A stretch of 64,000 nucleotides of DNA from Endomychus coccineus. Taxonomy: Eukaryota > Arthropoda > Insecta > Coleoptera > Endomychidae. Below are positions 12,462-27,400 of this stretch, piece by piece; position 1 is the stretch's first letter, and each line of letters opens with the position of its first letter. The position numbers were made by a program, and so were the translations under genes. Under the pieces are notes generated by a model. The model was not told where the DNA came from and did not search any database. It saw nothing but the letters and a program-made list of their open reading frames with translations. Where the stretch lies: positions 992,001 through 1,056,000 of the forward strand of contig OY294070.1 of the NCBI GenBank assembly GCA_958510875.1. The letters are read 5' to 3'.

Positions 12462-15400
12462 GTTCGTAAGGACATATCAGACTGAAGGTATTGATTTAAC
12501 ATTCGCCTTTTTTCAGGAGACCTTCCGTAGATTGTGCCGTGCCTCCAGTTTACAGAGTTCCGAGCGAGATCGTGTACAACGGGCCCAGAATTAAGGAGAG
12601 CGTTTTTAATCGTTTGGGCACCAGACCATATTTACAAAAACCTCCCATCTCTTATAGAGACCTCGAAGTGTTGCAGGCCGACGTGGCGGTCGAACTCGAA
12701 AAGAAAATGTCGTTGAACGAGTTGAATTCTCTGCGAACTCATATTTGCAAAGAATTGAAAAACACCGAGATCAATGTCGATTATACCTCGGGCTTGGCAA
12801 AACCCCAAACGGATCATTCGGAAATCATAAATACCATAGTCAAAAATAATTGCCCTTCAACAAGGTTGAACGTTTCTCCAGATAGGCACAGGTCGAAAAC
12901 GATCTTCAGAGGATCGAGCGAAGAAAATACCTCTGCTAAAAACCACATTCCACGAACGCAAGTAAACTTTTCCACAGTAGAAAATACGAAAGAAACGGAA
13001 ATTCCTCCCGACAAAAATGAATCTCCAAATACCGAAAACACTGCAGTAACAAATAACTTTGCACCAACAAATACGATGAATTCGTCGAAAATAAAAGCGA
13101 CAGAAGCTGACGCAAACGTCACTCCGAGTCTATTCTATAACCCATCTTCCGAACTCACTAAGGAGGCGACCGTGAAAACTACTTCTCCCATAAAGGTACA
13201 TCAGCCCATCCAGTTCACCTTGAAGAAGAACGAAAAAGTTTTGAAAGAACCGTGTAGTGTTTTCGGTTCTATGTTATCGGGCATCGACGACGAATCGATT
13301 GGTGAAACGAAAAAGAAAACGGAACGTCTTTGTTTCAACAGTTCCGAAGATAAATCCGACGCCGGTAAAAAAGCCGAAGAGTTTAAAACCGTGGTGGATG
13401 ATACTTCGAAGCATTCGAAGGTTAACATAGAATATCCGGATAGAGGGAAAAAAGGCGAAACAAAAGATATACTGGTTCCTACGCCGAACGAAGGACATTC
13501 CCAAAACATCCCTGATATTGAGAAAATGTTGGGAGCTCTCCATGGTGATACGACAGTTCGAACAATTGAACTTCAACCAACTATAAATACGGATGAAGAT
13601 GCAACTAGTAAGGGAGTTAAAGTTCCCGACATAAACACCCACACAAGCACGGTCGCCACCACAGATTTCAACAAAGACAAATCATCGATGCGAGATCCCA
13701 GGGAAATTGATCGCCGCCAAACCAAATACTCGACTGATCCCAGAATCAGGGATCCACGTAGAAACCAACCCGATTCGAAAGAACGATCTCAACGCGATTC
13801 CAAAGAAAGAGCTCAACGGGATTCGAAAGAACGGCCCAGAAGCAAAGGTGACGAATCGAGAGAGAAACGTACCGACAGTTCCGGTAGCTCTAACATTAAA
13901 CGTTGTGATAAAGATGCCAAAGATCCCAGGTCCGCGTTGACCAACACAGACGAGAAACACTCGAGATCTGATGATAAACGTAAAGAAAGTCAAAATAAGA
14001 GTGGACACGCCGACATTGTCAACCGTTTAGCCTATAAATACAATCCCCGACCGAAACAGAAAACCGACTTCGTCGAATTGGTCGATGTGGACAAAGACGT
14101 TACGGAGAGTATAGAAAAGAGCATGAAGATGTCGAACATGAAAATTCCGTTTTTGGACGAACCGAAACCGATCCCTTCTCCGATAGCCCCTCCCGATTCA
14201 ATGTTGAATCCGATTGTGGATATATCGCCTTCGAAAATCCCTCTGCCTCCCGCCATCAATACGCTTTTGTTGAATCCGAACACGACGGAGTTGATCAACG
14301 ACGTCGTATCCCAATTGAAGAAAAACGAGGCGGAGCAGAATTTCGAGCTGTATCAAAACAGATCGATGTTCAACAAACAACCAGATTTTCATCCTGGCGG
14401 CGGAAATTTCATCAGGCCGACAATGCAGAACTTGACACCTAATGCGGGAGGGAGTTTTCGACCTCCCTTGTTGAAAAATCCCCATTTGACCAACCATTAC
14501 AGACAAGAAGACGAGTTGATCACTTATCCGAAGAGAGCTTTCGTTCCGTTTCAAAATGTCGACGAGTCCAATTTCACCCAAGACAACTTTGAAGATATGC
14601 CCAAGTTGGATTTTCAACCGCCGCCAGACATTTACGCCAATAGCTATGACAATCAGTTGAAGCCACCTAATCTGGCGCCGTTTGACGCGCTAAGCGACTC
14701 TAACGATATGATAAAACCGGACGCAAAGTATCAACCGAATCAGAGACTTGGCTTGAACTACATTCAACCGCCGAACGTGTTCGATAACAAAACTAATTAT
14801 CCAGGCAACTTTAACAACTTCGCAGCCGATAACGGCAACTTTAGAAACCCTCAGTTCCAACAACAACAGCAACAACAAAGAGGTTACGACAATTTCCGAA
14901 TGAACAACGCGTCAACCTTTCAAAATATGCCAGTCGTCGACCAAAATTATCCCAATAAAATGCAAGATGCCTTCTTTCGATTCAATCAAAATCAGAACGA
15001 TATGTATGCGAATCAAGATGGTTTCCACAACTTCAACGCTAGAGTCAATAGGGATCCGCGCAACCCCTTCAATCGAGACCTGCCATTGCCCAGAGATATG
15101 CCGTTGAGAGATCCACGTCTTGCGCGAGATCCGAGAACCTACAAAGATTACAAAGAACAAAAGGAACGAGAGACTAGAGAACGCGAGGCGAGAGAGAGGG
15201 AGATCAGAGAAAGAGAGGCTAGAGAGCAGGAGATCATCAAGGAAAGGGAGGTGCGGGAAAAAGAAATTCGCGAAAGGGACGCTAGAGAAAAGGAAATCAG
15301 AGAGGTGAGAGAGAAAGAACGCGAGGCAAGAGAGAAAGAACGCGAAGCTAGAGAGAAAGAACGCATTGCCAGAGAAAAAGAAAGAGAACTTAGAGACAAG

Positions 15401-18400
15401 GAACGCGAACGCGAACGGCGCGATTCTCGTCGAGAACCTAGGGATAGAGGGCGTGACGGTCGAGGTTACGAGCCGCGAATACCGTCGAACAGCAGGGACA
15501 GGAAAAGAGGAAACTATACCGAAAGCCGATTCGACAAAGCGTACTGTAAGAGAGACAGCGAACACGCAAAAGGCGACGATAAAGATTTCGTATCGCCTCT
15601 AGATAGTTTGTACTTGGCCAGCAAAGAGAGAACGGGAAAGGGCTACGGCTTGCAATATAAAATACCGAAAAAACCGAAAGAGCCGGAAACGGTTATCAAA
15701 ACTGAAGAAAAAACGGCAGTCTCGAAGGAAGATAACAATGTCAAAGCTGACGTTAAGCTTGAACCCGAAAGAACGGAAAAGATTCCGAAACGGGATGCGG
15801 AAACGGTGGCGAAACCCGATAAATCCAAGAGTAAATCGTGTGAGAGTAAACGCGTTGAAGTCAAAGACGAAGCGGCTTCAAAAACGAACTTGAACAAAGC
15901 GAAAGAAGAAATAATAGCCACAAAGGAGACAAAAGTGAATGACGACAAAACTAAAGAAGCTATTGTAGAAAAGCAACCTAAACCCGAAATTGTCGTCGCG
16001 CCGGTCGTTACACCGCCAAAACTTGAAAAAGAAGAATCTAAACCGGAACCCCACGTAGTTAAAACCGAAGAGCCCAAATTGGGTTCTGAGCTAAACGTGC
16101 TAAGTACGTTCTTTACCAACCTGATGAATCACAATAACAAGGGTGACACGAAAGGAGCCATCCTTTCGTTGATCAGTACGTTTTCCGATTCGTTTTCCGA
16201 ACAACAGTTAGAGAAAATCACACGCATCATACAATCGGATCAACATGTTGACGAGGAAACCGACTCGTCGAAGAAAGACCAAACGGAGGTAAAAGAAAGC
16301 GAAACAGAGCACGTTGTAAAAGCTGTTGAAGAATCTAGCGAAGCGAACAAAATCGAAATCGCCGAAAACGTTGATCTCGCTCCGGTACCAAGCTCCAGCG
16401 AGAAAACCCAAGCGGAAGACGAAGAGGACGACGATGTCGTCGTGAGCGTCGGCGAGCGCATCAAAAACCGCAGAAGGAACGTCATTGTCGATTCGCCTCC
16501 CGTATCGAAATGTCGCAAAACGCGACACAAAACCGAACTTGACATGCTACACGAAGACATCAAAGACATGTTTATCCGCGACGGTGTCGTCACAGCTACC
16601 GGTAAGAGAATGTGCCGAATACTGAAAGACAATCCCATCGCAGAATTGCCGACGGAAGACGCGGCGCCGAAAAGCAGCTTGGAACCGAAAGAACCGCTGT
16701 CCAAGAAACGGGGTAGGCCGAAAATCGGCCCTAACAAACCAAAGATCAAACCTCCGATGGACCTCCAGGCGATGGGAAATGTTCGCGTCGTACTACGTAA
16801 GGTTCCATTGGACGCGTTGAAGGCGGAAAGCGAAAATCGAAGATACGGTCTGCGTCGTACACTCCGCAACACCAGTTACGCGGAGGACCAGGACGTCGGA
16901 GAAGATGTCGCAAAACCGGCGGAACCGGAAACGACCGAAACGGAAGATATCGAAGTGGACGTTGAAGCGGAAGAGGGCACCAAGGTACAAGAAGAGGAGG
17001 CGGCGCCCAAGAAAGAGAAGAAAGTCGTTCGAAAAAAACGCGGTATTTGGGCCACTGGTATCATCAAAAAGAAACGTATAAGTAAAAGCCCGAATCGAAA
17101 AGAGAAAGAGTATCAACAAGAAGAGGAAACGCAAATCGAAGACCCAGATATAACTCCCGCGGATGTGACGTCAGACAATGCGAACGACGCGATCTACACG
17201 CCGGATAAATTGTATTATACCGACGAGACAATCACCAAACTCAGATGCAAGGTTTGCGAATCGACGGTGAAATTTATAGCGGCCCATTATCGGTTGATCC
17301 ATCCAGAAATAGAGGTTCTGAGTTCGCGTCTTTCACCCGACGCAGCCACATTGGCCATCGAAGATGCCATCGAGAACGAGGACGAATACCTCAAGGACGA
17401 GATCGCCTTACCTGCTAAATCCAAATTCAAATGTCGCATCTGCAATTTCGTCACTTATTGTACGACCAAATTGTTCTACGATCACGTATCCACCCACACG
17501 GGTGAGTTTAGACACAAGTGTCCGAAGTGCGATTACAGTCGAGCGACAGACAAAGCCATCAATAGACACATTGCGGAAAAACACGAACCCTGTTCGGAAG
17601 GAGTCGACAAACACCCGGTCTATAGCGACTTGGCCAAAAACAACAAAATACTCTACGGTTATATTTGTAGCGAGTGCAATTACATTCAAATGAACGAAAA
17701 ATCCGTCGTCGAACACGTGAAAATATATCATTTGGGGGAGGGCAAGAAGATCCATAAGATAACCATGGATTCGCAACGTAGAGAATTTGAAACCGCATCG
17801 TCGTATATGTCTTCTAATATAGAAAGCGACGCTACTTCTATCGCCGAAACGATAACGTCGACTATATCCTCCCAGACGGAAAGTAGCGTCAACAAAGAAA
17901 GCGGCGTCGCTAAAACCAAAAGTAAAAACGCATTTTCACCCCCAGCACCTAAGCCAAAGACGAAACTGCGAAAAAGACGCCGCCAGATCGACGTACCGCC
18001 CGTGTCCGAAACCGACACGGAAACCGAGACGGAGTCCAACAGCGATAAATCGATTCAAGTACAGAGTTCCTTGAAAATCGTTATCGATACGCAAGTAACC
18101 GTGACCGAGACAAAACCCAACGTCGAGGAGGAGAAGAAGAAAATCGACATGAACGTGTTCACCTGCCACACGGATCTGCAACACGAAAACGATCAGATCC
18201 AAGAGGAACGCTACAAGAAGATGCAAGAACTGAGCGACACGATAAAAACGCGTCATTCCCTCGATTTCGTCGAGAAACTCAGCAATCGTTTGAAAAGCGA
18301 CGAGGCCACGATCGTGACGAGCGTCAAGCAAGAACCGCCCGACGAATACACGCACAGTTTGCAAGTCTACGATAAGAACAAGGCGACGGCGCCGTCCAGC

Positions 18401-21400
18401 GAAGAAACGATCGCCAGTAAACAGGAAACGAATCCGAAGAAAGAGTCGAGCAAAGATAACACGATGATCTGCGGCGTCATCGAGAAGCTTCAAGGCAAAC
18501 TGAGCACCGCAATCGAACAAGAACAAACGATCGAACGCGAAGATACGCCACCGCCGCCTGCGCCGATCGAAGATCCGCTCGAAGGACCACCTCCTTTGAA
18601 ACACGTCGGTTCGTTGCTACGTAGAGACTCGAAAGACTGTGTGGTACTGAACGTGGGTCCCTTGAAGATCGTAAAGAGCGACGAGTGCTTGATTTACGTG
18701 TGCACGATGCCGCCATGCATATTTTCGAGCAGAGACCAGCAGGCGTTCTCGAATCACTGTCAGTTCGGGCACGATTGGGACGCGAACGCCGACCGTTTCA
18801 AACGATGCGCGGCCTGCGACGTCTCGATGGAATATGACGTCAACACGCCGTTGCTTACTAGTTTTTTGCTTCACGTGTGGCGTTGTCATTCGGAATTCGT
18901 CGGCGTTAAGATTGGCAGTATACGGGTTAGTACCAATCTGTTTCCGTCTGAAGCATCCGACGATGTGCCTCCGGAGGAGAGTGTTCCGGAGGCTACGGAA
19001 ACGACCGAGTTAAAACTGAACGACACCGAGACTGAGACCGAGCAAGAAACAGCTCAAGACACTGGTATCGTCGAGGAAAACGACGACGAAAACCCGTTTT
19101 CGTTCAAGATCGTCGATGTTATGTCGCTCGCCGATGAAGTCGATCCGCCACCCTTAAGTCCTATCAACAACAGATCTAACGCCGAAGATACCGACGTCGT
19201 TAACGAGGTATGTTATGTTATAACTTGAGTCTTTTTTGGTAGTTAAAACCTTTCAGATCTAAGCGGTACTCGGACAAATTACAATTTTTTTTACAGGGCG
19301 GCTCAATTTCAAAAATAATTAAATTTATTTTTGGTTCAATATAAACTAACTTTTTTTTGTAACACTATCTAACCTGAACTGTTACATTGGCGTCAAAGAT
19401 AATATTGAAAAGGATCTTGAAAACAGTAAAGCATACAGGATGGCTCAAATTTGAAAACGGTTTAGGTATTTAAAATTTGATTTTTTTATTTTATTCATAA
19501 AAGATAATAAAGAAACCAAAGGCAATTGCTCATTGTAATTTTTTTGCGTTCTACAAATGATGTCTTCAATTTTTGTTCCGACGTTTCGTCTCTGAGAAAC
19601 CAACATCAATTTAATTTTTTTACATTACTTCAAATAATAAATACTACATGGTGTCGTAGTCCGTAGTATTTATTGTCACAAATTCAACACACAACCTATT
19701 TAAAAGAAAAATATTTTTGTACAGCAGGGATTAAAAGTTGGACTTCACTGCCTCATTTTAGGGACTAAAGCGCCACATTTACTTCTTCTGGGACTAAAAT
19801 ATGTTAGTCCCTTGTAGGATTAAAAGTAATAAAAACTACCCAACTATTTTATTCAATAACATTAATTAAATTCAGAAAATAAAACTAGCTAGTACTATTC
19901 TAACAAAAAATTTACTTTTGATTAATTTTTGCTTGTACAGTAATGCTACTGCGATATTAATATTTTGTACACCGGAAGAATGTTTTTCATGTGGATATTG
20001 GAGATTTTGCACGTTTTTAGGCAATACTTGAGGACAGCCGACAGTCATTGGTTTTTGGTCTTCCGACTTTGAATTTAACCGAAAAAATTATTCATTCCGA
20101 TGAAATTTTCTTGACACGTTTTCCTTTTGACGGTCTTCCAAACCGCATTAAAATTTGCGATTACTTTTTGTGCGTGTATATTATTAAATGGAAGCCACTT
20201 TGGGTCGTTCTAGCGTCGATAAAGTCGCAAGGATAAAAAAAAAACCGAGACCACCGTTCAATAAGGAATTTAGAGGAGAAAAACTCTCTAGATGCTTCTG
20301 TTTCGAAAATGTCGGGAAAAAGGAAGATACCAAGTTACTAGTATAAAAGATAGACATTCTGCTTCTGAATGATAATTTGAAAGCATCTGATTCATCAATT
20401 ATCATATCAAATATGGATATCGCATTTTGTTCCTAGTCTGATAGAATTAAAGAAAAAAAATCTTCTACGGTTGAATCTAATCTTACATTAAATAATGAAA
20501 ATATGAAAGAAAATACTTTAAAATGAACTCAATATATAGTACGATTACAAGTTTCAGAAGTCACAGCATTTAGCGTTTCCTCATAATCTTAACAATCAAC
20601 AGCAAATCAAATACGTTGCTCATCCGAAGTAGTCGATTAAAAACAAAAGGTAATGGGATGTGGTGAGAATAACAAACTTCACGCGATCAATTTATCTTCA
20701 ACAGTGCTCTAGTAGGGCATAAAGTAAATGTCGTCCATTTCTAGGTCAAAATAATTAAGGTTTTTATTTATTTTTTCGAAAAATAATCGTTTCATAGAAA
20801 ACCTTATTACTTGACGAGAATCTACGCCAATAATCGTATAAAAAGGCAATTTATAAATGATGATGCCTTTTATACAGGGTGAGCTAGTTGAATTAATCAC
20901 TGGAAAATCCAATAATCTGGAGCAATCAAACTTTCGTACATTCCAAAGGGGGTTTGCATGTACAACATACCAAAAAATCGCATCGATCGACATGCCTCAA
21001 AACGGAGAGCAGGGTTCGCCATTCCATTTATTTCGCGTTTGTTAATAAAATAATAGCCAGAAGGGAAATTGATAAATTGATGTTAAAAATAGTGTCTTCG
21101 ACTATTAAGTGAAAAATGTATTCACCCCAGAAGACACCGAATCATTTCTTTTAATGTTTTGGAAAATCCATACAATATATACATCTTTGATGTCGGAAAA
21201 ATGATCTTTCTAACGATGCCATATACAAGCACTGTTGTCAATAAAAAGCCTTGCTTGTATTGCAAATATGTGACAATAAGGAAAATAAATATCCCCAAAA
21301 AGTGTCAAACATGATTGTAAACAAAATTTCAATAAGATATCTCAAACTATTCCGTGCGTAATAATGGTTGAGTTGTTCTTCAATTGATTCAAGTGCTTTA

Positions 21401-24400
21401 TAATATTCATTGAACCATATTTATCATATGTAAGTGTCCGTCTTTCTAAAAAAAATCACCATTGACTTGATAGTAGACGCCCTTTCACACAAAACAGATT
21501 CCCTTGCAGATTCAACTCGTCGAAATACCTTCCCCGTCCGCGGACCAGCAACAGCAGCAACAAGTAGCGGAAACGCGTTCCCTCGAAATCCCATTGCCGT
21601 CGCTGGTGTGCACGAAAAAGACCGAGGGCGCCCTAAAAAAGTTCCTAACGGCGCAACACGACCTGTACAAGTGTCCCGAGTACTCGTGCTATTTCACCAC
21701 GAACAAGCGCGTCATGTTCGACATTCACGTTCGCATGCATCCGTCGCTCGACGAAACGCACAATTGCATCTATTGCGAAGAGATTTTCTGTCTGAAAGAA
21801 CTGGCCGATCACTACGAGGCTAAACATTCGGTGTGTCGTTTCGCTTGCGGCTATTGCATGTACAGATGCATAGCGAAGGATTACGTGGACATTCACCAGT
21901 TGCTGGTTCATCCGGAACACACGTACAAGATGGTGAATCTACAGCGGAAGGAAGTGGACGACATCAAGATCATCAATAAGGTCAATCAGATACCGAAGGC
22001 CACCTTCAAGCCGTATACATGTGAGATTTATTCTATTGTTTTTTTTTTGTTTGCGAACCCAAAATGTATAATAATCCATAATCAATGATTATTATTCATT
22101 ATTCTTGAATCTCTTAACAAATATGCGTATTAGTAGTGTCATCTATTGGATAATATCAAACCTAAGTCAGTTGGTTTTGGGGAAAAAACAGTGTTCTTCT
22201 TTTAGTTTTAGTTTGGGTCGTTTGCGAATAATTGTACCTATTTTTTATATTTTGACCACGAGAGGAAAACATATTCGTAAACCATTGTTTGAGCCAGCGA
22301 TGGAAAAAATTGATCCTGGATTTCATGGATAATGGTGATTGTTTCTTATTCATAGTGTCTGATAGATACCCTCTAGACAGAAGGCCTGAGCGCTCGATCG
22401 TGACGTCACAAACCAGAGGTATAAATTAGATATTCGAAGTTATTTTGAAGGTTTTATCTGAACGTACTGACCTAGTTTTGATATTATCCGATAGATGACA
22501 CTTATGCTACGCATAATAATTAATTCGACACTTACAATGGACTGAGAATTTGGTCGAATAATTCTATCGTGTTATCTATCTCCCCCTACTACTCCGCAGG
22601 TTGCGACAAAGAATTCTATTTCCTGGACGATTTCAATCAGCACTATGTCCACGTCGAACATCAGGATCCGATGTCTTGCCCGCATCGAGACGGCGAGAAC
22701 GTCTGTTCGTTTATGTGCGCGGTCAAGGACTTGCACTTGCATTGGTCGCACGAACACGGCGTCCATCATTTGCAATGCAGCTATTGCGAGTACGGTCACG
22801 AGGACATTACCGCCATGATGGTGCATCTGGTGGACAAGCATCCGACGTTGCCTCCGGACATTTTGGATCGAAACGTTATGCCGAAGGTGAGTGTGAACAT
22901 TTTTTTCGTGTATATTTTTCGGTTTTATGGCAAACGTTTTCACGCGTCAATGTATATTTCTGTTTTCAGAATTTCAACCACCATACCGATTACAGTCTAA
23001 TAAACCGTGCGCAGTGTAACTTTCTCAAACTCGCGGAAACCTTTAGAGGTCGTCGCGATTCGGGACAGCCCATGCTAGAACCGTCGAGCAAATCGATTCA
23101 GGGCCAGAAAAACGCCCCGTGCGACAAAAAATCGACGACGATGCAAAAGACGTACGAAAATTTCGCGTACACTCAACGAAAATCGCCGACGAACTCGCGT
23201 AATCGAAAGCAGAAGGTGGGCGGCGGCTCGTCGTCAATCGTCGCGAAACCCACTTACCAAATCGTCCAGAAGGGCATTCAGATCGTACAGAGCGGGGGCG
23301 CCACGTCGAAACCCGTCCGGCAGATCGTGCAAGTGGTCTCGAGCGCGGGCCCGAACGCGCAAACGAAAAAAACGGCCGGCGGTAAATTGTTTCACATCCA
23401 GAATACGGACGTGGGGCCGGTCTGCATTGCGGGAGAAAACGCTCCGGCCCTCGTCAAAGCGTACATCTTGCAAAACAACGTACCGTCGACGACGATCGCC
23501 GCCGACGCGACGACTAAATCCAATACGTCGTCGCCAACAGAAACTACATACACGATATTGCAACAGGTACCTAAGCCGAAAACTACGACGACGACGACCA
23601 CCTTGGTGCCGCTCAGCCAGACGACGAACAGCGGCGATAAGAAACTGTTTAGGATCTTGCCGAAACTGTCGCCGTTGTCGAAACTGAACAATGCGAACCG
23701 TCATCAGGGCGGCGCCGGCGCGGCTAATGACGCGGTCGTTGGAGATAAGTCTACGAGTAGCGGTGAGGAGCAGGTCGATCCTGATATGCCGTTGTTGATT
23801 GTGCGCCAGGAGAAAGGCGGCACGCAGCAGGTTAACTCTGGCGGGAGGATCATCACGGTGTTGAACTTGCCGAAGAGCGACGAGCCCCTGATATCCATAC
23901 AGGATACTGGTAAGTCATTTTTTTTTTGAATTTGAACACTCTTAATTACATTCTCTTGTCATAAAATGTGAATAAATTTATTTTATGGTGAATGCTCTGG
24001 GCGATTTATAATAAACTTGAATAAAATAACTATTGAAAGTTTGATTTTCACTAACTTAATACATTAATGCGACTAGTATTTTGTAATAACTGTTTGAAGA
24101 AGCTACTGGTCTCATTTAATGTATTAATTCAGTGGAAATCGAAGTTTTATAGGTTATTTTATTTAAGTTTATAAGGGATTTTCATCACCTAATGGCTGAA
24201 GCTATTCAACGTGATATATTCTCATTGTTATTGGTTTTCATCCATTTTTATAATCAATTTTTCGCCAGCAATTTTCGAATCGGTCACTTGTTGGTTTCCA
24301 TTCCACTATTTCATTAATTTGTTGATAAAAAATAATGAAGGTAAAAAGGTTTGTCATCTGAACGATATCGTAAAAAATATACAACTAAATATTCGACTAT

Positions 24401-27400
24401 AAACACTGTTAATAAACTGCCATAGATAAAACAATTATTAGATGTAGACTCTTGACAAATAGGTCACACTAAAGCTTTTCTCTACTTTATTGTTGTCTTT
24501 ACGTATATTTCGGTCAAATAATTGTACTAAACACTAGGCGTCTTTATCACATTCATTTCAATTACAAATCTCTACGTCGCAAGAACAAACGAAACACGAA
24601 TCATTGAAATTGTAACACATTGACATTAAAAATATATGAATATGTATCGAAAAAACACCACACAGCAATGTTTCTATAGTTAATGACATTATATCTTGGT
24701 GACTACGACAAGTGCCTAAAATGTTTACGACCACGATAGGAAAGGTCTACGCTGTACCAATATGGTACAATGATTGTACATCGGTTCTATTATTTACCCA
24801 TTTATTATGTCGAGGATAGATTTTTCATAATAACATTTTTCTCTTGAATAGTACACTTCCGCGGATAGCTAATCTTGAAAATTCTTCGTTACCGGATGAA
24901 TTCCGCGTCACAATAGCACGACTTGATGCAGACGTTTCCCCACTCATCACAGGTGGCATCTTCAGTTCTGTCTAAAGATCGTGATTTCATTTTTTCCCCC
25001 AAAACTATTCCTACATGATCCATTAGTTGTGCTGTAGAAGCATCCCTACATAAAGTTCCCCATCTCGCAGCAGATGAAATTCGTTTCGAAACTGCGAAAG
25101 TTCTTCGTCATTCCAACACTTCTGAATCGAATTGCCCTAAACCTTTAAGGCCAAGCTCTTAGTTTCCTCAAATCAAATTCTGACTTTGCTATTTTAAAAG
25201 CTGATAAAGGAAACTCCACTGTTTTCATGAATCGTTCAGATTATGATAACAAAATTCTGCAACTTCTCCAAACTAATTCCCATAAACTCCTACCAAAAGA
25301 TCCCACCCCTCTATAGAACGTTCAGTTTCAAAAATCATAAGTCATTCTTCACTTCTTGATCCAGATAAGAAATTTCTTATCTCCCATTGTTCAAGAAGCC
25401 CCCGATTATATGGTTTGCCTAAAAAATTCATAGACCCTCAGTTCCCCTGAGAGCAATTGTCAGCACTATCGGATCCCCTACTTATAAACTCTCCGATATC
25501 TGTCATCTATTCTCAAATCTCTTGTAGGAAATTTTATTTTTATCTTAAATACCTTTCATTTCGTTGAAAAACTCCAAACGCTGAAAGTTGACTCAAGCGA
25601 TTTGCTCGTCAACTTCGACGTCGAATCACTCTTTAGCAATGTCCCCATTCTAGACACCGTTTCTATAATTTCTCAGCTGTTACCTGCCAAAAACATTCCA
25701 ATGGATTCACTACCTTTAATTGAATTTTGTCTATCTTCCGGTGCCAGAACCACCGGAATAAAGGCAGTGAACTGTGTAGCGTGAAGTTTTTTTTCTACAA
25801 TAAATACCGCTACAGAAACCAAAAGAATCAGTTTCAGTTCAAGCCTCAACCCGCCCTGAATATTCCGTTTTTATAACCTTTATGGGGGACTCAATAAAAA
25901 TTTGAACTGGCGATCTACAAAAAATCCTTAACAAAACCTCTAAGAAAATATGCAACAGTGCTCCAATCGGAAATATTAACCATCCATCATGACATTGAAA
26001 TCCTCACGGGTAGCTGAGGTGCACAATACTAGCAATAAGCATGTATCAGTTTTCCTCCAAACTAGTATCAGAAAATCACAATAGCCTAGGCCAATCAGAT
26101 GGAAAAAAGTATAACTTCTTGAAAGAATTTAACACGAAGTTGCAAAAGCGAATGGCACAAAAACACCATCCCAAGACTCCCAAGTAGTAAGGCCATCAAA
26201 AGGTACACTGATGGCTCTAAAACTGGAATTGGAGTGTATGGACCTGGAACGGAATACTCTGAAAGCCTAGGCAAATCGCCGAGCATTTTCCAAACGAAAA
26301 TTCACGCTATAGGAAAATGTGTCCAGTTCAATATAGAGACAAAAAATAGTCATCATGTCGGTTAGTCAAGCAGCCATCAACGACCTAAGCTCCCATAATC
26401 AGCTTCAAGATGGTCTGGAAATGCTTGAAGAAACTGAACGAACTAAGCAAGAACAATGCAGCTATTCTGTTATAGATTCCGGGACACACTGGAACGGAGA
26501 GCAACAAAAAACGAGACAAACTCGCTAAAAAAGAATGCCGAAACACCATTTCTGGGTATAAGCGCCAGTACAATACTGGAAGAACTCCAAAAAAGAAGTA
26601 AACAACAAAAGATCCCATCACCGGATAGGATCGCAAGGATTGAGACAGGCAGAAGAGGTCTAATAACCTTGCAAAACCTAATCCCTAAAATTGGGAGCCA
26701 ATATTTTATTGGAGTAAATTTCTATTGTTACGGAGGAAAAGCAGTTCAGCGCCAACATTATTCATAAATATGGGACTCTTATCGTTATGACAGGTCGGTC
26801 ACATAAATTCGATGATTCAATGTATCCATTCAACATAATCACTTTTATATTCTCGATATAGTTATGTCAATGTATGATGAATTTAGCAAATAACTTAATT
26901 GGGAGGGGGGTTAGCGTCTTCAATATTTTGTATTTTCGTTTCGTTTAGTTGTCATTTGTTCGGTGTACGTGTAATGTTCGATAATCGCTCTGTAATATTC
27001 CGGAAATACACATTATTATGTGAGTTTGTGATTGATGTAATCAAATATACTGCATCTTAGCTCGAGCTTTAATATTGTTCATATGAATGAAGTCAATATT
27101 CTTCGAAACGTGGACGAATCGAAAAAATAGCTGTTTACTTTTTATTCGTTTTGCACTAGTTTATCGAACAAATATCAGATTGCAACTTGCTTATAGTGTC
27201 CGCTTGGCTGTTCTACATAAAATTCATCAAACGAACGCTTTTGTTACGGAGGAAGAAGCAGTTGAACGCTAACATTATTCATAATTATGTGTTGTTACAC
27301 GTGCGACTGTTATCGTTGCACACATACCTTCGATGATTCAATACCTTGCACCAGCAATCGTCATTCCGCTAGATTTATATTTCAGATTGACGTTAATTAA

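Noticed and set aside
14912..15565. 217-codon Ser/Phe-rich open frame on the minus strand, and similar antisense frames across 12539-19228
   Set aside because: They mirror the Arg/Lys/Glu-rich plus-strand coding region; low stop density on the opposite strand is expected from its codon use.
22601..23929. 442-codon continuous plus frame treated as one exon
   Set aside because: Its first part is out of frame with the finger exon 22600-22886. Only 22970-23909 of this frame is coding; the intron 22887-22969 has good splice sites.
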